Origin: Symbiodinium natans
Taxonomy: Eukaryota > Sar > Dinophyceae > Suessiales > Symbiodiniaceae
Assembly (NCBI GenBank): GCA_905221605.1
Contig: CAJNDS010000113.1
Coordinates: 1,213,082 to 1,277,081 of the forward strand
DNA: 64,000 nt
Direction: 5' to 3'
Within the stretch, counting starts at the first letter, position 1, and every line of letters begins with the position of its first letter. The position numbers and the translations under genes were made by a program. Of the stretch, positions 9,526 through 21,918 are shown in pieces. A model generated the notes under the pieces. It was not told the origin of the DNA, did not search any database, and was given only the letters and a program-made list of their open reading frames with translations.

Positions 9526-11225
9526 AGGTCTCTTAGCCGAACCCTCCTCCGCAAGGTGCTCGCCCGTGCCGCTGAGGTGCTCCTGGTGCAACTCCTCCAA
9601 GCGACACCTTCCACACAAAGCGCTTGACACCCTAACCCTAAACCCTAAACCCTAAACCCTAAAACCCGGGTATAGCCTTGGGCTTCAGGGTTAGGGAGCA
9701 CGGGGGCGGCCCTGCTCTATCCGAGCCCCGAAGTGGAAGCACAACCCCTTCCCTAAATTGAGACGTCATGATTCCAGATCATGATTTTGAGAGCTAAGAC
9801 TTTACATCTTGCAGCCTTGTACAAAAATCCGCACTCTCACGAAACCGAGCTGACAGAATTCACGCGTAATGAAAATAGCAAGAAACAACAAACAGAGGCT
9901 GCTGTCTCGTGGTTGTGGGGTCGTTGTGGGGTCGTTGTGGGGTGGTCGTGGGGTGGCTGTGAGGTGGTTTTTGGGTGCTTGAGATGATTGTGTTGTTGCA
10001 TCATCCGGCGCGCTGCGATTTTAAGAGGCGGATGCATCGTTGTTGATGACAAGGAGCCATGTGCCGAAACATCGCTCCTGCAATTTTTCCGTGGTCCGTG
10101 CTACCCGCGCGTCCGCTTCATGTGGCGCCCAAGCCTGGACGACGATGCTGTGCGTGCATGTCTGCGCTACTCGAGCATGCGTTGCGTCCATGCTACCTGT
10201 GCGTCTGTTGCGCAAAGCACCCCTGCTCGAACGATGATTCGTGCGTGCTGCCTGTGTGTGTGTGTGGGGGGGGATGGTAGTGGTGTTGGTGCTGCAGCTT
10301 TACCGACCCCAACTCGCTTGGCGAAGACTCTGATGCACGGACGCGCCTCAGGTGCCGAATCTCAGCATCTCGGGCCTGACATGACAAACTGGCTGCCAAG
10401 TTATGTCCGGCGTCGCATGATGGCACCCGGCTGTAAAGCCCTTGTCACTCTCCGTGGACCTAAATCACTAGGTCGCGCGCGAGCGCGTGCGCGTGAGGCG
10501 CCTGGATACTTCTAAGGGGGGTGAATGAGATTGTTACTCGGGTTTCCACACGATTTTCACAAAGTTCGGAGTTTTTTCAAGAGCCGAAACTAGTCTGTTT
10601 TTAAATGTCAGGCGTTCGTCGAAGGAAACTGCTTACTTTTGGGGTTGGCCATCTCCTCTCGTTAACTGTGCGAACTGAAGGCCTGTGACCTGTAGGCAGA
10701 CCCAGCCATGGCACAAGACGTAACCACCCCCCCCCCCCCCCCCCCAAATCCCCCCCAAACAGAGCAGAAGAGGAGATCCAGGCGAGTTCAGACAATGTGG
10801 AAGGATTTCGTGCGAAACACACACGAAACAGCCAGGCGCCGGATGCGCCTGTCACCAACTAGCTTGGGGCCCGCGTGACCCATGAACGCCTAATACGTAG
10901 ATGGCTGCAGCTCAAAATAGGAACCCGTAAACCCCAAACCCTGAACCCAAAAACCTTTTATGTCGTGATGCCCCCCTCCCGGCAAACCCTTTGTTCATCT
11001 CTGCATACGTTGCGGCGGGGACCCAGGAGGGGCTGGTTGCGGGGGGGGGGGCTATATAGGGTATATTTAAGGTTTAGGGTTAGAGGTACAAAAAGCACCC
11101 GAAGGCTTGTTACACGCGAGGCCGGTACTGCATAGCAAGCAAAACAATGACTCCTTGCCAAGACGCAAATGCAGTTGTCCTAAACCCGGAACCCGGAACC
11201 CTTGACCCTGATCCCTGGACCCTTT

Positions 11226-11488
11226 ACCCTAAACCCTGAACCCTAAACCCTAAATAAACCCCTAAAACCTAAACCCTAAACCCTAAACCCTAAGTATGAA
11301 CCCTTTCCCCTCAAACCGCCTGTAGCAACTGGGAGCACTCCAGAAAGTGAGGTACTTGTTGCCTCCGCAGGCCTCGGCCACGAGTGACAGGGTCGTAGCA
11401 TTCGATATAGAAACCCTAAACCCTAAACCCTAAACCCTAAACCCGAAACCCTAAACCCTAAACCCTAAACCCTAAACCCTAAACCCTA
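11226..11488 (-). repeat. Two interstitial CCCTAAA arrays around a short island
   Basis: Arrays at 11226-11293 and 11411-11488, including variants CCCTGAA and CCCGAAA. Between them an open minus-strand island (about 11315-11405) could be an exon, though two frames compete. Confidence 0.8.
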
Positions 11489-11599
11489 CCCTAGCATTAG
11501 ATGCAGAAAGATTCCGAGAGTCGTCGAATTCGTGCATGTCCTGAGTCTGGCGCCGAGGGATGCCGCCTTGGCTCAGATGTATATGGCATATAGATGGAA

Positions 11600-11685
11600 T
11601 ATCTATATATACATATATATATATATATCAGTACATGCTTATTAATTTATTATTTTAAGGAGAGAGCATATATATATAAAGAAAA

Positions 11686-11717
<32 letters not shown>

Positions 11718-11720
11718 TTG
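11600..11720. repeat. TA-rich microsatellite
   Basis: Blocks of (TA)n with ATATATACAT variants. The open frames across it are low complexity and not coding. Confidence 0.9.
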
Positions 11721-12750
11721 TTTTGTTATATGTTCGTTTCTCTGTTCATCCAAGCGAGGTAGTGGAATGCATGCAGCTGGAGTGGCCGCCTGGTGTCCAA
11801 GACAGCAAAAACCTTCTGTACTAGAGATGGGCAAGCAATACATTCGCATCAAAGCTCACTCCTACCTTGCAACCCCTATGGCTTCCCCTGAAGTCTCTCT
11901 AAAACTCATCGAAGACTCAGACCCTCAACCCTACACTCTAAACCCTGATTGTCCCTATCTGGCTCCCACTTGCCTACTGCCCCTCGACATATCTCGACCT
12001 CAGTTTTGGGCTTAGGGCGCGCTTGGGATCCCGAGTTTCCTGCTTCAGCTCGAGAAACCTAAGCTATCGCATTCCTGAATTGAAGCACACCGCGCACAGC
12101 ATGTCTAACGTCTCTCGCATGTTTTCCTGTCAATGGTGTGCCATCATGGGCGCCAACTTCAATTGGTGCGTTGGGCACGCGTCATGTTGCGACCAATGGC
12201 TTACACACTTGGCTGTCAAGACTACACTCTGATAGCTCGACGGCTGGTGGCATCGATGCAACACACATCTTTAGTCTCATGACACCCCCCACAAGCTGTC
12301 ATAGAATTTCTTGCCTCATCAAGTTGCTTGCCCTAAACCCTAAACCCTAAAGGCTTCAGGGCCTAAACCCTAAACCCTAAACCCTAATGCAGCTGTACAT
12401 GCCACCTGGTGAAGCTGCGTAAACCAACCCTGTTTGTGGCCAATTGGGCTTTGAGCCGCTGTTAGCCAGTCTTACGAAGCCTCTGAGGACAGAGGTCTCC
12501 TGCAAACTCAGCAAGAGAGAGGAGCGTGAAGTGGGAGCACGCTAGCAGCCTGCTATAGGGGTCGGAATAAAGACTCATAGTACTCCCTTGTGGCCCCTTT
12601 ATGGAATTTATCGTAACCCCCAAAACCCTATTCAAATGATTCAGGCCCCTATCTTACAAGGGATACAGGGGCATGCGCCGCGTGAAGAAAGCGCGCAAGG
12701 AACGCCGAGTGTGCCCTGCAGTGTAACATGGCGTACATGTACTTAGTTGT

Positions 12751-12833
12751 CCAGTAACCTGGGGGAAATAAAGGTTAACCTTTGGGATTCTAAGGGGATT
12801 ATATTACCCCAAAAAGGTTATAGGTTACCTGCT
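12751..12833. mobile_element. Small hairpin element, AGGTGAACC family
   Basis: CAGTAACCTGGGGGAAATAAAGG pairs imperfectly with CCAAAAAGGTTATAGGTTACCTG. The internal GGATTCTAAGGGGATT matches the 1086-1152 copy. Confidence 0.6.
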
Positions 12834-12984
12834 CTACTACTAGGTGTAGGGTGCCACCATGTTCGAAGAGATCCCCCACTTTCCCAGCTCCAGAGATTCT
12901 CAGAGGCTGCTTCCCTCGCCTTCTTGTCAGGTCGAGATGCAAAAACCCTTTCTCCCGGCAATGTCACTTCGTCGACATCCACTA

Positions 12985-13587
12985 TCATTTTTTTCTGTCA
13001 CTGGCCGGTGTCCTCTGCGGCCTTGGGAAATGGTGTGGGTGCTTGGTGGTACTTGCTTTGGATGCCACGGCAGCGTTGCCGGGTGTGAAACGCAGACCCA
13101 AGCAGACATTCTGCTCCTCCTCCCCCAGATGCATCACCAGTCGTAAGAACATATGATGAGACCTTTGTAAGAACCACAGACAGAGCACAGCCATACGCGC
13201 ACCTGAGCGATCCAAAAGCAGAATTGACGGCGAACTGCTCCAACTGACCGGGCTGAAGTCCACAGACTCAGCCCATGACAGTTGCAAGCGTGCGAAGCAG
13301 AGTTGTGAATTTGCAGATTCTCAGGGTTCAGGTTTCTAGGATTGAGGGTTTAGGGTTCAGGGCAGCTATATCATATCGGCAAGCGTCTACATACATCCAT
13401 CAGCTGCATTCACAGGCCCTGACTCACAGTTCTAAACATGATAAGATCGGGGCCTGCCATAGTCCGTGAAACTAGGGGGTTGTGTGTATGCCCTTCAGGG
13501 CATCGCCTCGCAAAAGCTCCCCCGGTTCGGGGTCAGATGAGCATCCGTCTTGGGACCTCGGAACTCCTCCGCAACATATATTTATAC

Positions 13588-13621
<34 letters not shown>

Positions 13622-14620
13622 GTCATAATAGTCATAATCATAATAACAATAATATTAACAATAATAGTAATAATAATACAATAATAATAAGAATAATAAT
13701 AGTAATAATAATACAATAATAATAACAATAATAATAGTGATAAAAATTTCAATAATTCATAATAATATAATAATTCTGATTTTTTGTTCTTGTTGTTCAT
13801 GATATATATATATATATATATGTTGCTATGTGATTCTGTCTACTCTCATATGGTTAAGCACATTTTTCACATATTTATATCACGTTAAAACATGTCAATC
13901 GCCTCCTGCACAGACGATGTGAGGTACAGTATTAACGTGTGGCAAGAGGGGTTCTCGAAGTCATGAAGCCTTTTGGAGATCCTATGAGAACACGTGGCCT
14001 TTTTGGATACGGCACCCAGCAAGAGAGGAGAATCCCCCACATGTTGACGTGCTCCGGCGTCCTTCCTGCGAGCTCTCGAAGTGAGTCATCAGACCTAGCA
14101 TGGAAAGGGTTCAGGGTTGCATTGGGGTTCAGGGTGTAAGGTTTCGGGTTGGGGCTAAGGGCTGTCGAGGCCAAAAGGCCTGGTGCGTTCTGCGCGAAAG
14201 ATTTCCATGGGAGATCCCCACCCCTTTTAGTGGCACCAGGAGGGGGGACAATGTTTTTAACTTTCCTGCCGGCTGCTTTGCCCTGTCAGCTCAAGCATTC
14301 AGCATCATTCAACACCCCTGGACAGCTGGACAAGTTGTGCAATTGCCCCGGGGACAATAGCACAAGTCATTGATTGGGAGTACGAGACAGGGAAAATACA
14401 AAAACAAACAACGAGAATAAAATTTACAGACGTTGCGTCCCCCCTGAATTTGATTCTCAAGGAGGGGGGGAATCACGGGAGGCACCGTTTTTGTAGCGCC
14501 GGTGGCGGAGTCTGAAGCTGTTTTCTGTCGCTTTCTCTTGGCTGTCATGTGCGAATGGCATGACGAGTGACTGGGTCGGAGCCCATGGTGCTTGTAGGCC
14601 CTGACCTCTTTCTCAATCAC
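12985..14620 (-). CDS. Candidate minus-strand exons (unrecognised)
   Basis: Three long open minus-strand islands: 13287-12985 (100 codons, including GEEEQNVCLGLRF), about 14100-13935 (SDDSLRELAGRTPEHVNMWG) and 14620-14440 (starts MIEKEVRAYKHHG, then a basic KRKRQK that could be a nuclear signal). The first two are separated by AAT and TA microsatellite DNA. They may be 3' exons of the large gene at 15.4-23.6 kb or a separate gene. I recognise no domain, and the strand choice rests on acidic/hydrophobic composition. Confidence 0.35.
13590..13770. repeat. AAT/ATT trinucleotide microsatellite
   Basis: Imperfect (AAT)n with CAT and AGT variants, followed by (TA)n at 13801-13820. Runs of Tyr/Leu/Ile or Asn codons in open frames here are artefacts. 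Confidence 0.95.
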
Positions 14621-14666
14621 AATGAAAAAACCGCAATCGTAAGGAGAACAAGGATATTACAGTCAC

Positions 14667-14668
<2 letters not shown>

Positions 14669-14735
<67 letters not shown>

Positions 14736-14761
14736 CGTCGTGGTAGTAGTAGTAGTAGTCA

Positions 14762-14792
<31 letters not shown>

Positions 14793-14913
14793 AGTCGTAG
14801 CCGCCGTAGTCGCCGTAGTCGCCGTAGTCGTAGTAGTCGTAGTAGTAGTAGCAGTAGCAGTAGTAGTAGTGGTAGTGGTTGTGGTAGTGGTAGTGGTAGT
14901 GGTAGTGGTAGTG

Positions 14914-14973
<60 letters not shown>

Positions 14974-15042
14974 CTAGTAGCAGTAGTAGTACCGTAGTAG
15001 CAGTAGCAGTAGCAGTAGCAGTAGCAGTAGCAGTAGCAGTAG
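14669..15042. repeat. GTA/GTC trinucleotide microsatellite
   Basis: About 370 bp of imperfect (AGT)n on the plus strand with CGT and GGT interruptions. Homopolymeric Thr (minus) and Val (plus) open frames across it are not genes. A second tract of the same motif lies at 15340-15430. Confidence 0.95.
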
Positions 15043-15339
15043 ACTACTATTGCTATTGCTCTTGTTGCCATTTTGCTATTTCTATGACTATTTCAATTAC
15101 TACTACATGCAATCATAATCTTCTTGAAAGACAAACGCTAAATTCACTGCTACCATGCTTCCTATTCTCACTACTTCTGTTATCGTTACTATTTTGGGTT
15201 GCTTGCGCCACTATAGTATTCATGACTGTCATTACCCATGCAAATATATCCATTATCTTTGCTATGACGCTCACTAGTATGGTTGATTAATGCTATCATT
15301 ATTATTGTCATTCCAAGTCTCATTATCAATATCAAGAGT

Positions 15340-15344
15340 AGTAC

Positions 15345-15380
<36 letters not shown>

Positions 15381-15430
15381 GAGGAGGAGTAGTAGTAGTA
15401 GTAGCAGTAGTAGTAGTAGCAGTAGTAGTT
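15340..15430. repeat. Second AGT trinucleotide tract
   Basis: Imperfect (AGT)n with GGA variants. It borders the last coding-like island of the large minus-strand gene, so the Tyr-rich tail of that open frame is probably not protein. Confidence 0.9.
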
Positions 15431-15459
15431 AGTCGTCGTCGTAATCGTAGTAACAGCAA

Positions 15460-17259
15460 CGACTTCCACTTTGCGCTGCTGCAGGGACACTGGCATCCGA
15501 ACGACTTTCGAGAAAGCTTTGAAGTTTGAGAAGACTGCAGGCCAGCTTCCAGCTGCACATCTGACACCTAACGTGCGACTTAGGGGGTCACTCAAGTGGA
15601 CGGCGATCTCTGCACAACAAGCAGACAGACATCTTTCCAGAGTATCCTCAAAGGCTTTGTGGAAGTCGAACACGCAAGCAGGGTCGCTTTCAAGTTCACA
15701 AAAACCACATGCATCCTCGGGAAATGTGAAAGCCCCACCTGTGGACATCTGTCGGTCAGAAGCTGGTGTACAAGAGACGAAAGGGCAGTTCTCTAAATTC
15801 GGGTCCCCTTTTTGGGTCCGCCGCCGTACCAAACACGGCCAAGGCGTACTTTGTAAATGCAAAAATCCAGCAAGATGCCTGAAACTGCATCTGTGAAGCA
15901 TCTTTCTTCCTTTCGCCAGACCTGCACAATGACCAAAGCCCTATTGCAGCAAGATTCATGGCCTCGCATGGTGCGCATGCAGTTCGTCAGGCCCCGGCAA
16001 GCATTGTATGAGAATTCCCGCAAACTGGTTCCAATCTTCCGCGCAGTGTCTTTGTAGCTCCATGCCTTGTTCAGTTGACGTGGCATTGCAAGCTGCCGGC
16101 CTTGCAAAACTCGGTGCAGGCCGAGTGTCTCCAGCTCTCCATCTTGTGCACGAGTTCCTGGAAGCAATCCCCCAGCCCAGCTTGCTGAACGCCAAGCATC
16201 TCAATCTCCAATCTCCCGCATTTCAGCAGCAGAAGGCGACGCGGATAGCAAGATGCACCAGCGACGCCGTCGTTCGCACAAACAGGCACCAGTTCAGATC
16301 AGTGCTTGATGTTACTTTATACTCACACAGAATGGATGTCTAGGTGGGTGCGGCATGTGGCAGCTCCTCCACCACTGCCTCAGCCTGCTGCCTGATGTTG
16401 CAGGCAAGGACACCGTAGGCGTCCTTCAGGCAGGTCCCAAGTGCGAAAAACGTTGAGAGCTTCTGGGTTTTAGTTCACGCACTTCATAGATGCCACCCTA
16501 AACCCTAAACCCGAAACCCTAAACCCTAAACCCCAAACCCTGAACCCTAAACCCTAAACCCTAAACTCAAATGTGCAGTAGATGCTAGGCTTCGCTTGAC
16601 TTGGCTGCCATGTCCTCTTTTTCCGACTCACCATCGCCGTTGACGACCTGAAAGAGTCCGGTCCCACCAGACGAGGTTGGGGGAAACTTTGCGCCCGCGC
16701 ACCAGCGTGCAGCTCTTGCATTGCATGATCCCAGACCCCTGGGAGGATCCAAAAAGCAGATCCCCTTCAGGGGTTCCTAAGAATGACCCAATAGTAGTAT
16801 AGGGCACCATTTGGGGGTTCTACCTTTTGGATCATTCCTGGGGTCTGGGATTGTATGGTGCATGAGGTCCCGGCCCGCTTCACGAGAATTTCCTGAGGTG
16901 GGCGGCTTGCTCCAACTGCATCGCAGCACGCGAGTTGTTTGCCCAAGAACCCACCCTAAACCCTTTTGCAGACAACCCTAAACCCTGAACCGTCAAACCC
17001 TAAACCCTAAACCCTAAACCCTAAACCCTAAACCCTAAACCCTAAACCCTAAACCCTGCAAAGGCTCCCAGGCCGCCCTCTCGGACACGCGTGCCGCAGA
17101 CCGCCAGTTGCTCATCAGGGTCGCATAGACGGCCTTGAACAAGTCTACCTTGGCCAGCAAGAACACTCGCGATAATAAACAAATAAGTACATAAATACAT
17201 ATATACATATATACATATATACATATATACATATATACATATATACATATATACAAATA

Positions 17260-17292
<33 letters not shown>

Positions 17293-20138
17293 TTATATGT
17301 ATTTATTTATCTATTGATTTAGACCTTTTTATATACATATATATATATATATAACACTCTGTATATATTCTTAGAACATAAGAATAAAACATGTGTAATA
17401 CTATACTATATTGTATATTGTGTATCATCCCACAGAGCACGGCACTACAAGAGCAGTGTGGGTGCTGCTTGGCCACAAAGCCGGTCAGTTCGGCATCCAC
17501 ATTCCAGGCATCACCAAGCAGTGGTGGATCAAGAAACCGATGAGGAAGCAAGCTCTTGAACACCTGATTGGATTAGGGTTTAGGATTTAGGGTTTAGGGT
17601 TTTAGGGTTAGGGTTTAGGATTTAGGGTTTAGGGTGGGGGGGGGGGGGGGGGAAGCTGTGCAGAGGCAGTCCAGAAACCATACTGTGCAAAGTGGGCAGT
17701 CAGGTGTAAACACGATGACGCGCACGCCAGCTGCCTACCTTGCGCTTAACTTTGACCGGCATCGGCGGAGTATCGGGATGGGCCGGTCAGAGCTCCAAAT
17801 CTCGCCAAGGCACTTGTATCTGACTCTGTGGCTTAATCAGGCCTCGCAGCCAAATTACCCGTGGCATCACCAAGAAAAGATCCACATCACATTCTTCGCC
17901 TGAGCAGGCACGCAAGCAAAGTGGCATGATGGAAAAACACACAGCACTTCAATGCGCATCACCCCTCTCTGAACCGCCCGAACCTGCGACAGCTTCTACT
18001 TACTCTCTGTTTCGCTGAGAGCTTGCAGTCGAGCTGCACATGCTCCGCAGGTTTGGCGCAACATGCTGAGCAAGGCGAATCTCGGCGACCAGATCGCAAA
18101 TGCCATTCCTGAGCACACGGACAAACTTCAAGACGCAGAGCATGCATCCAGCCCGAGTCCAGCTCATGCACGTGCGCACGACGCAATGGACACATGTACA
18201 GATATGTGTGTATTTATTTATTCATTTAAATCTTATTTGTTCATATATGTATATATGTAGACACCTATACATACGCACACTATGAGCCCCCCTAAGACAC
18301 CTTACGCCTGCCAGCACCTCTCTAGCAAAGCAGCAGCAGCTGCTCGTTCTGCACGTAACGTGCGCCAACTTCCCAACTTTCTTCCCAATCCTCAGGCTCA
18401 CGTGTGACACATAACCATTAGGGTTTGGGTACAGGTTTTTTTTTATCCCACCCGTGTCGCAAGGGTTTAGGGTTTAGGGTGTAGGGTTTACCTCTGCTTG
18501 AAGTCAGTCAGCCTTGGATGGAGGAGTGGCTGCATGGCCAGCCATGAGTGTGAGAGCAGCTTCGTGCAGCACGAGCTTCCACCAATCTCGTCACGAGACC
18601 GGCATTGTTGCAAAGATGTGGGTCAACCCTTTCAAGGCCTGAATGGAAGCTGCATATCTGGATGGCCGGATGTGCGCTCTGTGTGCAGATCAACAAACGA
18701 GGCTATCTGAGCACGTGGCACTTGCCAATCTCTCTCAGATAGAAGCGCATGGCCACAAACGACCTGCATGTGCAAGAGTATCACTGAGGCTCCTACCGAG
18801 TCTAGGCTCAGCTGAGAATGCGAGATCGAGTTTCGGAGATCAACACGCTACAACGGCCATGGCATATTCCCGCAGTCCAAGAAGCTCCACAACGTCACCG
18901 CAGAGTGTTCGTGCTGCCGCAGAAAGTTCGGTACTCTGCCCATTCCTTCGACCGCAGCAGATGTGAACAACTCAACGGCAAGATAGATTTGCTTGCCCCA
19001 AACCCTAAACGCCTAAACCCCTAAACCCTGCACCCTAAACCCTAAACCTAGTTTGGGGATCCTTTCCGCTGCATCGCATCGCTGTATCGTCCGCACAGCA
19101 TCAAACCTTGGATCAGCCACACAAGCTACGTCAAGCCTAGTACAGCGCATCGCCTCAACATGCTTCTACCAAGTGTCCACAGCTGGTCCCCCTAAACACT
19201 AAACCCAAAACCCTAAACCCTAAGCGCACCTGACTCCCATCCAGCCAAGCAACAAAACCTCCGCCGGCAGGTCGTCACGACCTTTACGACGGAAATTCGC
19301 AACCTCATCCAAGCACCGTAGGGTTGAGGGTTTAGGGTTTAGGGTTTAGGGTTTAGGCTTTAGGGTTTAGGGTTTAGGATTTAGGGGCGGTAGCCGCTCA
19401 CCTGCACGATAGGGATCTCAGAGCTGAGTTGGCAACTGAGTTCAAGTACGAGATGCACCCGACCAGCTTCCTGCCAGAGACAATGCATGGCAGTGACCGC
19501 TAGCAACACTACAGCGTTTAGGGTTTTTCTTGGCACCCGCATAGGGTTCAGGGTGTAGGGTTTTAGGGCCTTTTTAGGGTTTAGGGTTTGGGGCTTAGGG
19601 TTTAGGGTTTAGGATTCGAACTACGCCATGCCACGGTGTTCGGACGGGCCTCTGTTCGGACTGGTACTCCGGACGTGCCAGCAATGCCTCGTGACACACA
19701 TGAGCTTTGAGCAATCATACTTCCACCGAATATCAAGGGACAAAAGGAGAGACCCTTATAAGGGACCTATTAGGGGGGTTATTTAGGGGTTATTTTGGGG
19801 GGCTACTTAGGTATATAAGGACTATCTCAGGTATACTATACCCTTTAAGAATGAGCGGTGCAGACTCAAAGTTCTCCTAGCTGGCGTACTTGCACTTTAC
19901 CCAAAGGGTCCAGTTGTAGTGCTATTATGGAATTAGATACCCCAAACCCCAATTCAGTATGGCTTTTGGGAGACTAATTCCATAATAGTACTACAAATGG
20001 ACCCTCTGGGTCCCTAAACCCTCAACCCTAAACCCTGAACCCCAAAACCTAAACAGCCCAATCTTGGCCACCCGGAGCCCACCTCAGTCTCTCCGTATCG
20101 TGCTTCCAGTTCGCGAAGGCGCCTGCTTCACTTTAGTT

Positions 20139-20169
<31 letters not shown>

Positions 20170-20207
20170 CGGGGGGGGGGGGCGGGGGGGGGGGGCGGGG
20201 GGGGGGG

Positions 20208-20251
<44 letters not shown>

Positions 20252-20410
20252 CGGGGGGGGGGGGCGGGGGGGGGGGGGGGCGGGGGGGGGGGGCGGGGGG
20301 GGGGGGCGGGGGGGGGGGGGGGGGGCGGGGGGGGGGGGGGGCGGGGGGGGGGGCGGGGGGGGGGGGGGGGGGCGGGGGGGGGGGCGGGGGGTGGGGGGGG
20401 GGGGGGGGGG

Positions 20411-20450
<40 letters not shown>

Positions 20451-21883
20451 CGGGGGGGGGGGGGGGGGTAATTTGGTTTATTATAGGGTTTATGTGGGTT
20501 TATTGTAGGGTTTAGAGGGTTTATATGGGTTTATGGGGTTTATACGGGTTTATACGGGTTTATGATGTGGGTTTACAGGGCTTATTGGGTTCATAGGGTT
20601 TATAGGGTGCAGAGCTTTTCGGGTTTCTGCTGTCAGGTGCCAACGTCCGCCCGACGTCCCCCGCCTTTCACTTTCCACTGCTTGAACGATCAACTTGCGC
20701 GCCTGCGGGGCCGCCGGCACGTTGAAAAAGGTTTAGGGTTTAGAGTTGAGGGTTTAGCCTCAGCCGCAGTCGTAAGAATCCAGGCCTGATCCTCGATCTG
20801 GATAAGCTCGCTGATATACTTCTTTTCAAAGGATGCCCACGCAGCATCTAAGGTCACCTCGACTCGAATGGCCGTGGATGCTCATGCAGATGCCGGACTG
20901 TGCGGATGTCCCTCAGGCATGGACAAGTGCTGTGCGCACTTCTGTTTTCTCAGGGCGATCGCTTCCCCCGCCTGGCTGCCAACCTGCGAAGACACCATGA
21001 TATTGCACGATTATTGACTGCTTGCCGAATTGCCGAATACTCACAACTTGGGTGCCCCACGGTCGAGGAGCAGGCACATGTCTGACCATCCGCGTTGCAG
21101 GTCTTCAGCACACTGCATGGCCTACTCAGTGGCATCCAAGGACAGTCAGGAATTCTCAGAGAAGCGTACGCTCAGAAGCACAACCTCCAAGCCTGTGGCT
21201 TCCGGTGGTCGCTTTGCTTCAAGAATCAAAAACACGTTCCGAAAAAAGCTTAGACCCTAAACCCTAAACCCTTTTGCGGGCAAGGTTGGCCTCTTGACTG
21301 AACTCGAATTTGTCCCCATTAACCTCAGGAACTACACCAGTTCTGCACAGCTTCAGCAACTGGCAAGATTCCCATTTAGGGTTTAGGGCTTAGGGTTTAG
21401 CATCTCCGAGCACAAGACATGTAGGCTCTCATGAGGCATCCAGTGTCCGTGTCTTTGGAGCCAAGTGGCCCAAATGACTGCGTTCTGCTCAATACTAGCC
21501 TCAAGAATGTCGACGCGATAGTTTCGAGACCTCTGCAGTTTTCAGGCGCGCGATTCGGCCAGGCTTTCTCGAAAAGTGCTGCATCAAATTCTTCAGCCAG
21601 GTAGCTCATCAGGGAAGAGCGCGCGGTAGTTGATCGTAAAGCTGGAGCGGTACCTCCCACAGATTCCCACACCCAGATGCGCCAAGAAAAAGCAAACTCG
21701 TCGGCGCCAATGACATGGGCCCGCAAGGAAGAAAACTAACTGAGGCAACGAATACACAAACCTCTGCCGTTCCTCTGCGCGTTCTCTCCGACGGTTTTAC
21801 TAGTTGCTTAAGAACCCCCCCAAAAATATTCTTCCTTGCAAAGGTAATATATACATATATACATATATATGTAAATAAATAAA

Positions 21884-21918
<35 letters not shown>

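Larger units (their letters stand above)
8015..12834. other. Repeat-dominated spacer with a few open islands
   Basis: Contains telomere-type arrays (8213-8255, 8389-8423, 8563-8631, 11226-11293, 11411-11488, 12331-12388), family D (8504-8683), an A-family element with an AT-rich interior (8939-9385), family C (9383-9525), TA microsatellite (11600-11720) and a C-run (10729-10745). Minus-strand islands at 9540-9610, 11320-11400 and 12030-12300 are open and could be exons (for example RCRLEELHQEHL at about 9570), but none is recognised. The plus-strand reading at 9988-10515 is GC-rich and not convincing. Confidence 0.45.

Noticed and set aside
9988-10515. 175-codon plus frame
   Set aside because: Cys/Arg/Trp-rich composition typical of wrong-frame GC-rich DNA; overlapping frames are equally open.
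14613-15071. 152-codon minus frame of poly-Thr and 85-codon plus frame of poly-Val
   Set aside because: Both are translations of the (AGT)n microsatellite.
16290-19000. RNF213-like E3 ligase identity for the large gene
   Set aside because: Based on one hydrophobic phrase ([14 protein letters not shown]); no Walker, RING or other diagnostic motif seen.
20064-20515. Gly-rich open frames of 122-135 codons
   Set aside because: Direct translation of the poly-G block; no flanking coding signal on that strand.
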